This document shows, one piece after another, positions 44,381 to 56,930 of a DNA stretch of 64,000 nucleotides. A model generated the notes under the pieces. The model saw nothing but the letters and a program-made list of their open reading frames with translations, made no database searches and was not told the DNA's origin. The stretch covers positions 27,989,501 to 28,053,500 of the forward strand of contig BSWB01000001.1 in the NCBI GenBank assembly GCA_033239125.1. The letters are read 5' to 3'. The stretch is from Fagopyrum homotropicum. Lineage: Eukaryota; Streptophyta; Magnoliopsida; Caryophyllales; Polygonaceae. How positions within the stretch are numbered: the stretch's first letter is position 1; each line of letters opens with the position of its first letter. Both the position numbers and the translations under genes were made by a program.

Positions 44381-45390
44381 TGCAGCCGTAATTAACTATA
44401 GGATAGACCAAGAGAATCCCGGATAAGATGGTTTATACTTGTTTTTTCCGTCAACCAAGCCAGTTCTTTTCAAGCCTTACAGCTGGTGACAAAAAAAGAA
44501 AACCGATCAGGAGCAGGAGGAAAGGGGAAATCAATCCTCTGAGATTGTCCAGTCATAGCTGTCTTAGATGAGTTCTAGCATTCGATTAGGGTCCGGAGTG
44601 ACCACACTCTTCATGAACAGATGTACCAGCTCTTATGAGATGGGACGATAGGGATGTGGAAAGAAAGAAGAAAAAGGGAATAATTGGAAAAAGCGTGCAT
44701 TTACATCTATTTGCAATACAAAAGCTCAGACACTATCTCCTTGAACATACCGTTCGGCTCATATCGAAAGAAGATCCGCTCAAGTATTAGCTTTTGATCC
44801 TTTCTTAAAGGATAAATACCAAGAGGTTATGGATTATCCAAATGGTCCATGATGTTTCCCTAATGTTGTAAGGCAAAGGACAAGCATAGGCTGATTTCTT
44901 GGTAGCTCATACAGCCTCAGATGGCACTCCTTTGTCAGATGATCTACCTATGAAGAAGTTTTATATGCTCAAGTTCAGTTCCCCTGGGAGATGTACTTCG
45001 ATGGTTCATCCAGGAGTGGGGGTAGGGACGAAAGCAGAGCTAGTGGTGGTGAAGTTTGAGAACCAGTAGTAGATTGAGTTCTAGATAGAGATTATGTTTC
45101 CCCAATAGAAGAACCTGTTTTAACGTAACAACACCGCCAACCGCTAGAGAGGCAGTTCGAGATGCAGCTAACTAAGAGTAGCGTATTCAGTTGTTTATCT
45201 TGAACCAGTCAATGTATCGGTCTCAACATTCCTTCCTGGAGTAGCCAGGGTTTCTTTTTAAGTTGATCCAGCACTCCTTATCCGAGTCACTTCCCTCTCC
45301 CTTAGCTTCACCTTGTTATCTCGTTCGTGCCTTCCCCAATCAGTCCCTTGCTTCTAGACCTTCAAAAAGTTCCTTCTTTCTCACTAGGCT

Positions 45391-45431
<41 letters not shown>

Positions 45432-46030
45432 TAGATGTAACGATCAAGGAGTAATTGCTATGCAAATTCTGCTAGATCGCGTATGAGTGCTTTCTAGCAC
45501 ATGCTACTACCGCACTATACTGCATTAGTAAGACAACGCGCTCCTACGAAGTGCACTTCGATCACCACGATGTGGATTCGAACCACTGGTTCTCCTTATT
45601 GTCGATCGTGATCCCACCTTCCCTAATTCAACTAATTCAACTTGAGCAAGAACATCTTATTCAATTCAACAAGTGTTACCCACTAATCTAATCTCAGTCG
45701 AGTGCTCCTTAAGTTTTTGGTTCTAGGGACTCCACCAGGGCACGGGAACATGGGCAAGAGGAGCCAAGAGTCGGGAAAACTCCTAAATCAATTAATGCGG
45801 ATCCGGAAGTCGCTTCGCTACCTGCCGTTAAGAGTTCTGCCTTCTTTAAGGGGAGTGAAAGTCAAAAAGGAAACCCAACTCCTAGTCTCATTCACTCCTA
45901 ACCATAGAAAGAAGGGCAACCGAGCCCAAGGGTGCTTTTTGATGACCAAGAAGATGTCTAGGAGAATTCCGTCCCTAAGCTCACTAAACCACTTTTGAAG
46001 AGGATAAGTAGGCCCATAGGACGATAGTTG
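44381..46030. other. Non-repeat-like, GC-richer block, possibly organelle-derived (NUMT-like)
   Basis: Base composition is more balanced than the flanks. Its style (short broken frames and mixed fragments) recalls plant mitochondrial intergenic DNA. At about 44870-45050 it contains a broken gypsy RNase H-like reading (ADFLVAHTASDGTPLSDDL). On the minus strand near 45570-45590 there is a tRNA-like T-arm (GTGGTTCGAATCCAC) without a complete cloverleaf. No intact gene was found. The organelle origin is an impression that needs a search. Confidence 0.35.
45389..45431. repeat. (AT)n microsatellite
   Basis: An uninterrupted alternating AT run of about 40 bases. Confidence 0.95.
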
Positions 46031-46640
46031 ATATTTCTCGTAACGTCACATGTTTAATGTTGGCTTCCATGGAACATGACTTCAATAAAGGTTTGAGAAA
46101 CAAGATGCCTGCATGATAACTAACCTTCAAACTTTGTTCAAGGAACAAGCTAGACTTGAATGGTAATCAACCTTAATAAATATCATGAGTTGCAAACTCA
46201 AGAAAGGGAAACCTGTCGACCCGCATGTATATAACATGATAGGCTTGTTTGACAAATTGGACTGACTTGATAACAAGTTCACTTTGGGGACGTCGATGGA
46301 TATGATCCTCAACTCTCTCCATGGTGGCTTTGCATAATTTCATTCGACGCATCATATGAGTTCCATGGACAATTCCCTCAACGAGCTACATGTAATGCTC
46401 AGGATAACATACCAAACATTATTGGTGACCCGATGAAAGAAGTTTTGATGGTCAAAGCAAAAGGGTTCAAGAAAGAACACCAAAAGAAACACCAAGTCAA
46501 GGGAAGGGCAATCAAGTTGCTCAACCTAAGACTAACACTCCTAAGGTGAAGGTTGCTGCTAAAGATGAGTGCTTCTACTACAAGAGAAAGGGAAACTAGA
46601 AGAGAAACCACACCAAGTACTTGAAAGATAAGAAGCAAGG
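46031..46640 (+). pseudogene. Decayed Ty1/copia gag (element F)
   Basis: Short readable stretches match copia gag: MEHDFNKGLRNKM near 46070, a central region near 46130-46470, and a zinc-knuckle-like ECFYYKRKGN near 46570 whose second Cys is lost. Stops and shifts are frequent. This would be the particle protein of F. Confidence 0.65.
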
Positions 46641-47834
46641 GAACGTCTTTGTTTTAAGTATGTATGTCGTTGAAATTTTGTCAGCTAATTCTTGTTTCTG
46701 GGTATTAGAAACCGGATGCGAATATCACATTATTTTGAATGTGTAAGGTCATAGAAATAGAAGAAAGCTACAAAAAGGTGAGGTGGATCTTCGAGTTAGG
46801 ACCGGAGCAAGGATTGTTGCACTTGCCATTGGAGATTATAGTCTACCTTTACCTTTTGAATTAGTTTTAAAACTTAATAATTGTTACTTTATTTCCTTGC
46901 ATTACTAAGAACTTAATTCAGTTTCTGTTTTGAATTTAGAGGGTTATAAATTTATCATCTCAAATGATTTAAACAAATTCATGGTATTGACTATGAAGAA
47001 ATATTTTCCCGACTGTAATGATCAGGTCCATTAGAATTATCCTAGCGATTGCCGCATATTATGACTATAAGATATGACAAATGGATATCAATGCCACTTT
47101 TCTAAATGGATATTTAGAAGAGTATGTATGTATGATACATCCTAAGAGATTTAAAGATCTAGAAAATCCTAGGAAAGCATGCAAACTTAAAAAGTCCATC
47201 TATGGACATACGCAAGCATCCGGGAGTTGAAATCTTTGTTTTATTGAAGTGATCAAATAGTGTGACTTAATCACATGGGAAGAAGAGTCTTGTGTTTACA
47301 AGAATTTAGTGGGAGCAAAGTAATGTTTTTGGTCCTACATGTGGATATCATATTACTCATTGGAACTACATTCTGATGTTGGAAATAGTTAGGGAATGGC
47401 TTAAGAAATATTTCTCATTAAAGAATCTAGGAGAAGCCGAGTACATATTATATAAGCATCAAGATCTATAGTGATAGATTTAAGAAGATGATTGGTCTTA
47501 GCCAATGAACTTATGTAGAAAAGATACTTGGTAGATTCAACATGATGAAGTTGAAACAAGTGTACATGTTCAGATTTTGCATACGTTTTGAGCATGTGTA
47601 GTGGATATCAATCGAGTCTTGGTGAGATACATTGGTCAGTTGAAAAGAGCATCATTAACTACTTGAGAAAAACTGAGGATGATTTATTGGTTGATAAAGG
47701 TGATGTGAGGGTGTGAAAAGTAGACATATATGATAATGTTGCAGACTTGTTGACGAAATCCATGAGTATGCCTAAGCATGATAGTCATACTAGAGCCAAA
47801 GGGATCAAGCACATTAGAGAGTTCTTTTGAGAAT
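46641..47834 (+). pseudogene. Decayed Ty1/copia pol (element F): protease, RT, RNase H; integrase absent
   Basis: A protease-like CFWVLETGCEYHI near 46700 is followed by KLQKGEVDLRV near 46770 and LNLEGYKFIISN near 46950. The next bases already read as the start of RT (KQIHGIDYEEIFS), so integrase is missing. RT shows AIAAYYDY and MDINATFLNGYLEE at about 47055-47130. RNase H ends with ADLLTKSMSMPKH near 47740-47780. Many stops and frame changes show long inactivity. Confidence 0.72.
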
Positions 47835-48653
47835 TTTGTGTTTGGCGGATAAAAGTTGTTTATTGTTTTCATGATATTATGTTTAATTTATGTATGAGTT
47901 ATTCATATTCATATTTAATTATTTCTTGAATATTGAATAAAGGATCCAATTAAATTTATAGTTAACAAATGTGCTCATCAAAATAGTTTTGATGAATGAA
48001 ACCCCATTAAGTGAACTGAAATTATAAAAAAAAATTTACTCCATAGTCCGAGTCATTAACCTAGATACAAATGAATGTATAAAAGACAATATTATGAGAT
48101 CGATTGATAACCACATGTTTCATGTGTTATAGGGACATAGAGATGTCTAATCAGTTACATATATGTGTATGGGGATACATATCGGACATAACGATCTAAT
48201 GATTTCACGTGATTTGATTGTGGAGTCATAAAGATATTCATTATTAGTGAATTCATTTGACATGAGCGAGATACAGTTACCATTAAAGTGATGGATTATC
48301 TTAGACATTGTCAAACGCTGACCGTAACAACAATTATAAAAGCTGCGATTGAGATTACCAGAATTTGAGTGGGAGCTGTAGTCTTGCAAGAATAGATACG
48401 TCCTCTTGTTCCATGCATGACATGATGTATTTGGAAGGATTGATGTCTCGGTCACTTGAAGAGCGAGAACTGTGAAAATGCGTGTGCACACTCAAATGGA
48501 TTAGTAGTAATCATCAACATTAACGGTTTGATCTCAAGAGTTCAAGAAACATACTTGATGACAAAGATAGTTTCCAACATATAGTCAAGTACATACATTA
48601 AGTGCCAAATGAATTTAACATTGCACACTTGTTGTAAAGTACATGTGGGAGAT
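47835..48653 (+). other. Post-pol noncoding region of copia F, ending in a polypurine tract
   Basis: No gene is seen. The purine word GTGGGAGAT at about 48645-48653 is the usual copia polypurine tract; a TGAAAGAATTG LTR start follows at 48654. The 3' end of that LTR could not be fixed. Confidence 0.5.
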
Positions 48654-48881
48654 TGAAAGAATTGTGTCATTTACCCTAAGGTGCAATTACTATTTATATT
48701 ATTGGATGATACATAAAGATATATACAATCCGGGATATTAGGTAGTCATAACGTTTTGCTAGAAGTCAACTATGACTTATGCATTTTATATGATAAAATA
48801 CGCTAGTATCATCGGCTCCTATGAGATCACACCCATTGGATTGACATACTAGATCGTTTAACAAATGAGATATAAAATATA

Positions 48882-48883
<2 letters not shown>

Positions 48884-48932
<49 letters not shown>
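48884..48932. repeat. (AT)n microsatellite
   Basis: About 48 bases of alternating AT, within the presumed 3' LTR region of copia F. Confidence 0.95.
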
Positions 48933-48939
<7 letters not shown>

Positions 48940-49339
48940 ATATTTGATATAATATGGGATTGGACATTTATTAGATAATAAAGCGTTATCTTCTAATAAA
49001 AGATATTATTATTTATGAAATAATTATATCCGCAAGCAATATAAAAGACGAGATTTTTGAGAAAAACTCAATCCACAAATTAGCAACTATAATTGAGACT
49101 TATCCTCTTTTGCCTATCGGTTACACATATTGTCTTAACTCGGGTGATTCAAAATGAAACATTAAAATAAATTTTGCAGTTACACATGTTGCTTTGCACA
49201 AGTTTAAGGGAGTCAATTGTTGCATCCCCTTCGATCTCCATTGTTTCAGCCTTCGATTCTTTCACTAACATCCAAAATATAAGGCGATCCAGATCAATAT
49301 CCGTGTGAACAATGCGACTCTCGAATATCTCCTTCACGC

Positions 49340-52140
49340 GTCAAGAGGTGTTCATGTTTTTATATTGTATCTAATCGATTATGCATTCGATATTTGTTTA
49401 GATGTTTAAGAAAACTTATTTCCTAAAATACCGGTTTTACACGTCTAATATCTAAAAAAGGTTATCCACCGAAATCTATTTATAAGTTGATAGAAATATT
49501 TTTTGAAGCGTAGGAATTTCTTAATAATTCTAACTTGATAACTGATATACTGTACACGACTTAGATTATCAATTATTTTAACATTAACTTCACGTTTCAG
49601 TGCGCAAATTTAAAATAGACGAATGAACTTAGATGTGCGGAGGGTAACAAACCTCTTCCTAACAAAAAAAAAGAAAAAGAAAAAGATAGACTAATGAAAT
49701 TTCAGCTTAGATTTATTGATTATAAATGAATGAAAGTGTATCAACCATTTACATTATGTATGTATCATTTCAACTTTAGACTTGTAATATATAAACCCAC
49801 GGTGACGTTTAAAAAGAGAAATGAAAGATAATCCTGTAATCTAATTGAATGGCTAAGCAAATAACACGAGGCCCATGACGTTAATTATATTTTTAGCAAT
49901 GATTTGATACGGCAATTAGTGGTTAACGACATGATTCTTTGATCTCGTCGACATATTATAATAATAAGATAAGAAAAAAAACAGTTTATGGCCCCTGAAA
50001 GTGACATTTTCGCTAACCCTAATTAAAACGACATCACTAATTTTATCATTTTACTTTGTTTTTTTTGGGGCCCACTGATTATCATTTCCAAAAATGTCAA
50101 CTTCTAACATTAAAAACTGAATAGTACGTACGTGCTTCTAAACAAAAATTATATTTTCTTAAGCTTAGTTTTAATTAAGATTTTTTTCCCAGAAAAAGAG
50201 GAAAATAATTATCAAATAGTAAAACGTATAAGTATTTACGAGAGTAGGAAGTTCTGGAGGTTCGGGAAACTCGCAAATCTCGATTTATATTAAAAAGCTT
50301 GTGAACAGATGGAGTATTGTTATAAAATTTTGGATTTTGAAAAAATTTGAACAAGGTTATGATAAATTCAGTAATATTTTAGAAATATTTAATTTAAGTG
50401 TCTATAAAAATTTAGTGCATTTACCTAATTGCAGAGGTATAAGTCCATTAGAAAAATGAAAAGGCATTGTGATTTATGGTTGAGTGTGAGAGATGTGAAA
50501 TGTTAAGATCCTAATGCTGTGAACTTGAGGTTGGTATGCCAATTATTGTTACGGACCACCGTGTTGGCACATCAAAAGCTTGCCGGTCCACCGTACCTTC
50601 ATACACATGATTCTATATACCATAATACCAAAACAAATAGTACAATTCAATACGTCAACTAATGTGTTAAATGCTAGTCCCGTTTGCTTATAATTTCGAA
50701 AACGGAAATGAAATGAAAATAAATCTAGTCCTTATATGTACCCAGAGGTAGATACAAGGGGGTAAGGGAGGGGATTGTGTCTCTGCTTCTGTCGAAATTA
50801 TATTCCCGTAGATGATCGATATAATTCATACAACTTTGTTAGCTCATCTGAAAGAAGGAGCGGAACGAGGTACCTGAAGGGTAGGGTTCGATTTTTGTGA
50901 GTAGAAAAAATAGTTTTTACTTATTTTTTATGGATTTTATTTTTAACAAATGAAATATATATGGATGGAGAAATTAAGTGAAGTGTATTATTAAATTCAC
51001 TTTTAGTAATCTAATGTAATCAATACTAGATAATTTAAATACAATCATCCATTAACCTCTGCTAATTTATTTGATGATTTATTTATTAAACATACAAAAT
51101 ACATAAAATTAATTTAACTATTCTTTAATTAAAAGAACATATATAACGAAAGCTCTAATTTATAGTAAAAAAACTTTAGTATACTGTTTTTTTTATTTAA
51201 TTTATAGATTTTAATTTTTAACTTAATATAAAAAATGGGTTATACAATTTTTTTTTGAAATTTTTTTTTCTGGCTCTACCATTGTGTGTACCATCATTCC
51301 TGAAACTTTTTGGAAAGATTCCTTATGGTTTATGCAAAATGCATTTGTTTCTCCGTTTTGTTTTCCTATGGGTGTCAAAACTAATCGAATTCTACAACAA
51401 TTACTATACACCACATAGAATGATTCCAAAAAAATTCATGAATAAGAGTATACATATGAACTAAATTTGTTTTCATCCCGTTTCCATTTTCAGAGTAAAA
51501 ACCCACAAGCATTCGAGCCACATATACAATTCAACAATTTATTTTAAAAAGATATCCTAAATAAACTAAAAAAACTAAAACTAAAAACATGCCATTATTT
51601 TTTATTCGCAGTGTATACGTAAACCCAATATATGTGTATGTTCAAAAGAGTGATCTTATTTAGTTAGACAAAGCAATACGAAACAACCAAAGAAACCGAA
51701 AGCCAAGTGTGTGTTACGGTGGAGAGCGGGTGAGCCTTCTGGTGGAATGGGAAAGCGCACAACATGATTTCAAGATCGTGTAACCCTTGCTCGAACATTC
51801 AATTTTATTGACAAGTTGTGGGCCTTGTGGCATATGGGGTGGGGCGCATTCCCAATGAGCTTGGGGTTGCACATTCACAAGGGAGGGGGATCAGTGGTAC
51901 GCTCGAAACGGATCCAACATTTGAATCAAACGACTAAAATTATGATCGTTGACAAATGTTTAAATTTTGCATGAAACGGTAGAATGAGATACACTTCCAC
52001 TAGGAACGGGTGCATGCTCCTGTTGTGTCCACCGTACGGGAGTCTTGTACGTGATTCAAGTTAAATGACGAAACTATTTGAGTAAATAGCAATTCAGATC
52101 CAACAACATTTTCTTTTTTTTTGGTAGGGTAGATATACAC
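49340..52140. other. AT-rich intergenic region; no gene recognised
   Basis: No ORF of coding character is seen. Two faint element-like spots are present. A stretch at about 50740-51290 begins CCCAGAGGTAGATACAAGG and ends with an inverse-like CTGGCTCTACCATTG. A tRNA-like stretch at about 51720-51810 is treated under findings. Neither is firm. Confidence 0.45.
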
Positions 52141-52579
52141 TTTTTTTTTTGTGGGAAGGAGAGTCAGTGGTTTCCGGCGCATCTGGACGCGCTTTTATTA
52201 ATAGGAAAGAAGGCTAAGTAGTCCTCACACGGGGAATAGCCCGACCCCTTACATCATCCAGTAAAAGATCAACTATACCCTCCAGCAGGTCAACAATATA
52301 TTCAATCTAATAGGAAGGTTTATAGCAAAACTAGCAATAAAATCCGCTACTTTTTTCGCCTCGTGGTAGACATGACAAACCTGGATAATCCAGTTTCTTT
52401 TCATAAAGTCTTGACACGTGCGTACCAGACTGGCAAGAGGGTGGTGAGGAGCAATTTGCTTCTTGAGAAGTTCATTAACCAATAGGAAAAATTAATTTCA
52501 AAAATAACCGATCGATAACCCAACTCCCAAGCAATCTTAAGACCATGCCATGAACCAATCCACACAACTCCGCCATGGG
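52141..52579 (-). pseudogene. LINE (L1-type) 3' end: C-terminal RNase H and poly(A) side (G, part 1)
   Basis: On the minus strand it reads the later part of an RNase H domain: GLKIAWELGYRSVIFEIN, then LASLVRTCQDFMKRNW and VCHVYHEAKKVADFIASF, with a frame change near 52480. This is the plant LINE-associated RNase H type. It ends toward an A-rich tail (T-run at about 52141-52151 on the plus strand). The domain start lies beyond element C1, at 62202 and above. Confidence 0.78.
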
Positions 52580-53699
52580 TGTAAGACCCGAGTTTTGCCT
52601 TCACCGCCCCCGCGGTGAAGAAGGCCGCCCCTGCAGCTGATGTGATCCGCCCCTGCGGATGACGACAGATCGTGCCTGATCTTTTTTCCGTTCTTTTTTT
52701 ATCTACCTTCCATAGATAGAATATCCGATATTCTATTTTATGGGCCGGTTTCCTGATCTTCTTTCTAAACCGTAAACGCCTTTCCGTCTATCTTTCAAGC
52801 CCGTCCCTTTATATTCCCGTCTTTTCCTCTTTTTCCCGTTTCTTGCTTACGTCTTCTTCAACCCTAAGAGCTGCAGCCGTCCCCTTGCTTCCTGCAACCT
52901 TGTTGAACGTGTAAGTTCATCTCTTTTGGTTTCTTCTTCACGTTCTTACAGTTGCTGCATGCCTTCTCCTTCTGTTTCGTTTTCTTCTTCGTTCTTCCCT
53001 TTTCTTCTTCTCCAAGAATCAAGTTTGAGTCTTGATTCTTGTGGAGCGTTCCGTTGTTGATCCTTTGTTATTCTCAGGCTCTCTGGAGTTGAGTCTTGAC
53101 GAGTTGGAGTCAAAGGTTCAAGCTTTGGTGTCTCTTGCTGTGAGTTCTGTCATAGAGAAGCCCGACAGTAGCTTCTGTCGAAGATCCGCCCCCGCGCCTG
53201 CACAGAACCGCCCCTGCGCCTCTGTCACGTGCCGCCCTTGCGCCTTTGTCCATCCGCCCCTGCGGTTTTCTCTACAGTAACTCCCGTCTTTGGAGAGTTG
53301 CTTCCTTCCTTTCCTCGTTCCTTTCTTGGTTCCTTATGGTTGTTCCTTGTCCCCTGAGTTGTTGTTAGACTAAGTTGAGCCCTTAGCTTGTGTAGATCTC
53401 TTACAGATCGTTGAGACTAGAAGTTATAGACTTCTAGCAACCGTTACATTCCTGATTCGTGATGCTTGTTCGTGTAGGCTTTCCTTGCTCCTTTCCCGAG
53501 GGAAACTGAGCTTTCTCCTGAGTTGTTGTTGAGCTTTGAATTATCTTTGAGTGAGGTAAGTCCCTTGCACTTACTTAGCTTCATTCCACGTATTAGTTGG
53601 ATGGTTTTGGCTTGTTTGTGTTGTTTATCACGTTTATTATGGATAACAAGGAAAGTCCCTTGCACTTACTTAGCTTTGAATTATCTTTGAGTGAGCTTT
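52580..53699 (+). repeat. 5' LTR of Tekay-like chromovirus C1 (left part, rearranged)
   Basis: Starts TGTAAGACCCGAG, preceded by the duplication ATGGG (52575-52579). It matches the 3' LTR from 60486 onward to about 53650 with few differences. It carries the C-family words CACCGCCCCCGCGGTG (52602-52617) and a second cluster of CCGCCCC words at about 53187-53266. From about 53652 a local segment is duplicated in swapped order, and the rest of the LTR is missing or inverted. Confidence 0.87.
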
Positions 53700-53700
53700 T

Positions 53701-53736
53701 TACAACGACGGTCTAAACCGTTAGCTAACATTCTAA
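53701..53736 (-). repeat. Inverted 36-bp LTR piece inside C1 5' LTR
   Basis: These bases are the reverse complement, with one mismatch, of 61861-61896 in C1's own 3' LTR. The piece sits between the scrambled LTR and an Athila LTR fragment, so it looks like repair filler or a local inversion. Confidence 0.8.
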
Positions 53737-55288
53737 GGAAATATGCAATTCTAGGGATTAAAGCATCTAGTTGTGGTTCCAACTCAAGATCTAAAGATAA
53801 GCGGACAAAGCTGAGATTTTGCAAAGGGAATGTGTTACTAAAATGGAATAGATCACCGGGTAAGTCTCACTACTCACTAATCCAAAACGTAACTCCTATT
53901 ATCGGGTAAGTCTCAAGGAATTAAGATAAAGAACTATAACCTCAAACTAACACACCATCTAAGGGAATAGAATCAACCTTTACCGGGTAAGTCTCAGGCT
54001 AACTCACAAAGATGAAATGAAAGCACACTCAAACCCCAATAAAGGATAAACCTTTATTACCTACACTTATGATCTTAGGTAAACAAACAAAGGAATTACC
54101 GGGTAAGTCTCATCCTAGGCTTGCATTGAACCAGGAAAGTATAATAAGAATAGGATTTGGCAAACTCTAACACTTAACTCTCAGTTTCGGATCAGATAAG
54201 TCACCTCGGTCAGACAAATTCCACCCCGGCCGAGATGTTCATCGACTGAGCGAGATGCTTAGGGTTAAGGTTAAAGACTCGAACTTTCAGGGTCCTACTG
54301 TGATTAAGATTATTCTATCATTGTTTTTCCCACAACCTTCAGCCAATCACCCTAGAATCACACAAGGAAATTAGCCACTCATCATCATGAAAGCAATAAT
54401 CAAATATATGGGAAGAAAGAGAATAATTGAACAAGAAAACCTTAAGAGAAAGACTTCAATAACTGAATCAATTATCAAACAAAAGCGTTCCTTGGATTAA
54501 GATCCAACAAAACAAACAACAAAGAAGGGGATCTAAGAGAATCTTACAAAACCCTTCACAAAGCTATAAAAGCTATAGACTTTCTTCCTTCAACCTTCAA
54601 AAAGGTTCTTCAAATCTCCCAATGGAGTATGGCTGTAGCGGTGTATTTGGATGCATGCAGGCTATGTGGGGTGATAGCGGATCACCCAACCGTTAGCGGA
54701 TATCGGATTTGTGGGAAATCCGACCCTTTTTATAGGAAAATTACTCTCCAAAGATAAGATATCTTAGAAAGATCTCTTCCCATAAAAATAGGTAAAATAT
54801 ATGATCTAAATTATCTTCTTCCTTCCAGGAACCCAGCCCAAAAATATAAGCTCCTCTTTTCAAAGATAAAAGATCTCAGCCAAGAATAAAATATCTTCGC
54901 CGCGTCCAAGGTGTTCGCCTCGGTCGAGTCGGCTCCTCTGGATCACCTCGGTCGAGGTGACTTTGTAGTCAACCGAGGTGAGTCACAACTGAATGTGAAA
55001 TCTCTCAAATTTGGTCCAAAGTGAATCTCTATTCCATGCCATGCTTCCTGGATTTTTCCTTAAGTTCCTGAATGTAGCTCCAATGACTCCTTAGTTCCTT
55101 TTTGCTCCATTTGAGTCCAAAACGTGCTATTTTACCTACGATTACAACAAAACTAGGTGTAGACCTCGATTCCCGCAAAGGTAGATGAAACAACGATATA
55201 ATCACATAATGTATATACAAACATGCAGATTATTGAAGATAAAACGTCTAAACAAGTCCCAAAATATAGACAATAATTTATGCTATCA
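53737..55288 (-). repeat. Athila A-family LTR fragment inside C1 (A5)
   Basis: On the minus strand it starts TGATAGCATAAATT at 55288 and follows the A1 LTR closely until the sequence equivalent to about 1205 in A1, where it is cut. It contains a reverse TATA box near 54729-54737, the ACCTCGGTCGAGGT word at 54945-54958, and the spaced GAGACTTACC-type repeats. No gag or pol remains. It is either a truncated solo LTR or the remnant of a full element. Confidence 0.88.
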
Positions 55289-55497
55289 AACCCGCAAGGG
55301 GTCTAACGTTTTCGAAAGGGGGTTTTTGTTTTAACTTTTCGGTCTGGGATAGATGTACGGGCGACCACCACTACCTTCGCAGATCTTAGCAGTGTAGTTT
55401 TCCTTTTGTGTTGGCCTTTATATGTGTTTTTCTTGGAGTTCTGCTTTAGCTGTAGCGTGGCCTTGTATATAGTTTCTTATATCTATCCTTATAGCCG
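55289..55497 (+). other. C1 5' untranslated leader (primer site lost)
   Basis: C1 sequence resumes after the Athila LTR and leads into gag. No primer binding site is visible, so the end of the 5' LTR and the primer site were lost in the rearrangement. Confidence 0.55.
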
Positions 55498-56930
55498 ATG
55501 GCGCGTACTAGAGCTAAATATGCTATGGGGTGAGGAAGGGGTCGACCACCACTTCCACCTGCCATCCGTGGACAAGGATGTGAAGGAAGACCTCTACTAG
55601 CTAGAGGTCAGGGTCAAGCCCCATTTGCTGATCCGCCTATCGCTGAGGCGTTTGTTGAGGAGGTTGCTGAGAGTGTAGTTCTTGAGGTTGGGAACGGGAC
55701 CGCTGCTAGGTCTGGAGAAAAGAGAGCGCCATCAACAGAGTCCGCACAAGTGTCTATCGAAGCTTCTGCATATCGCGACTATGTGCAGAGAGTTGAGGAG
55801 GCTATCAGGACTCGAGGACCAGCACTAGTACCACCAATTCCTGCGAGATCAGTTGAGGTTGCGCAGAGAGTTTCACAGGTTGTTGTCCCACCAACTGGAG
55901 TTTTTGAGGTTGTTAGAGCGCCGACTGAGGCAAAGGAGCCGAAGCCCGACAGTTGGTTTAAGGATTTCGACCAGCTGAAGGTTCCCACTTTCATGGGAAA
56001 AACTGGATTGGAGGTGGAGCAGTGGCTAGGACAGCTGGATACTGCTATGGAGGCTATCAGTTTCCCTGAGGGACGTCGAGTCAACATAGCACAGACGCTG
56101 CTGAAGGATCAGGCTCATTCTTGGTGAAGGATCGTTCGATGTAAGGTCACCATTTATGAGCAGATGAAGACGGTGATCAGGGATCGCTACTGCCCTGCAA
56201 CTATGAGGATAGACCGTATTCAGGATTTTCTTGAGGCTGGATTCGAGGATTTGCATATTCCCGAGATTATCAACAAGTTTAAGGATGAGTTGTCATTGCT
56301 AGGTCCGTCTGCACCACCTGAGGATCAACATGTTTACCTTTCCTCTCGGAGGTTGAGAGAGTCGACACGCTCTTATCTTGCTGGTTTCCGTTGTGATTCT
56401 TTTACGGACTATCAAGATAGAGCTTCTGCTTATGAGAGAGACTGACCAGGTCATAGGAGAGATTCTTAGACAGGAGGTCCTGAAAAGAGACAAAAGACTA
56501 GATCAGCCAGTGTTGGAGCTGGAGTAGCTAGTTTTGGGCGTAGTCAGACGCCTGGACGTTCTGGTTTCCAACAGAGTTCTGACAAAGGACGACAGTGTCA
56601 TAACTACGGAGTAGCTGGACACATCCGAGCTGATTGTAAGAAGCCAACAGTGAATTTCTTTTCTTGTGGCAAGCCCGGACACATAACTGCATTTTAACGT
56701 CAGGGCAAGGTGCTATCTCAGCAAGGTTCTTTGCCTGCCAGAGTTGTTGGAGGAGGACAGAGATCTTAGTTTCAGCAGCAGTAGTAGAGAGTTTCTAGTT
56801 CTACCGCTCCTCAAGGTTCCACTCCGGGACAGGGGAGAGGTAGAGGACGCGTTGGTGGATCTGCAGATACTAGAGATGCATCAACCAGAGTGTATGAGTT
56901 AAGGAGTGTTGTAGAGCCGACAACGCCAGC
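55498..56930 (+). pseudogene. C1 gag (Tekay-like)
   Basis: The ATG at 55498 (MARTRAKYAMG) opens a frame that stays in phase but is cut by many stops (for example about 55531, 56125, 56443, 56467, 56696, 56767, 56785, 56788). A capsid-like region contains LKVPTFMGKTGLEVEQWL. Zinc knuckles near 56595-56695 are damaged: the first reads CHNYGVAGHIRADC with Tyr in place of the second Cys, and the second lacks its first and last Cys. In the run after CAGCAG, TAGs replace what was clearly a Gln repeat. Confidence 0.82.

Noticed and set aside
45560..45600. tRNA gene on the minus strand
   Set aside because: A T-arm-like stem is present, but no matching acceptor, D-arm or anticodon arm could be assembled.
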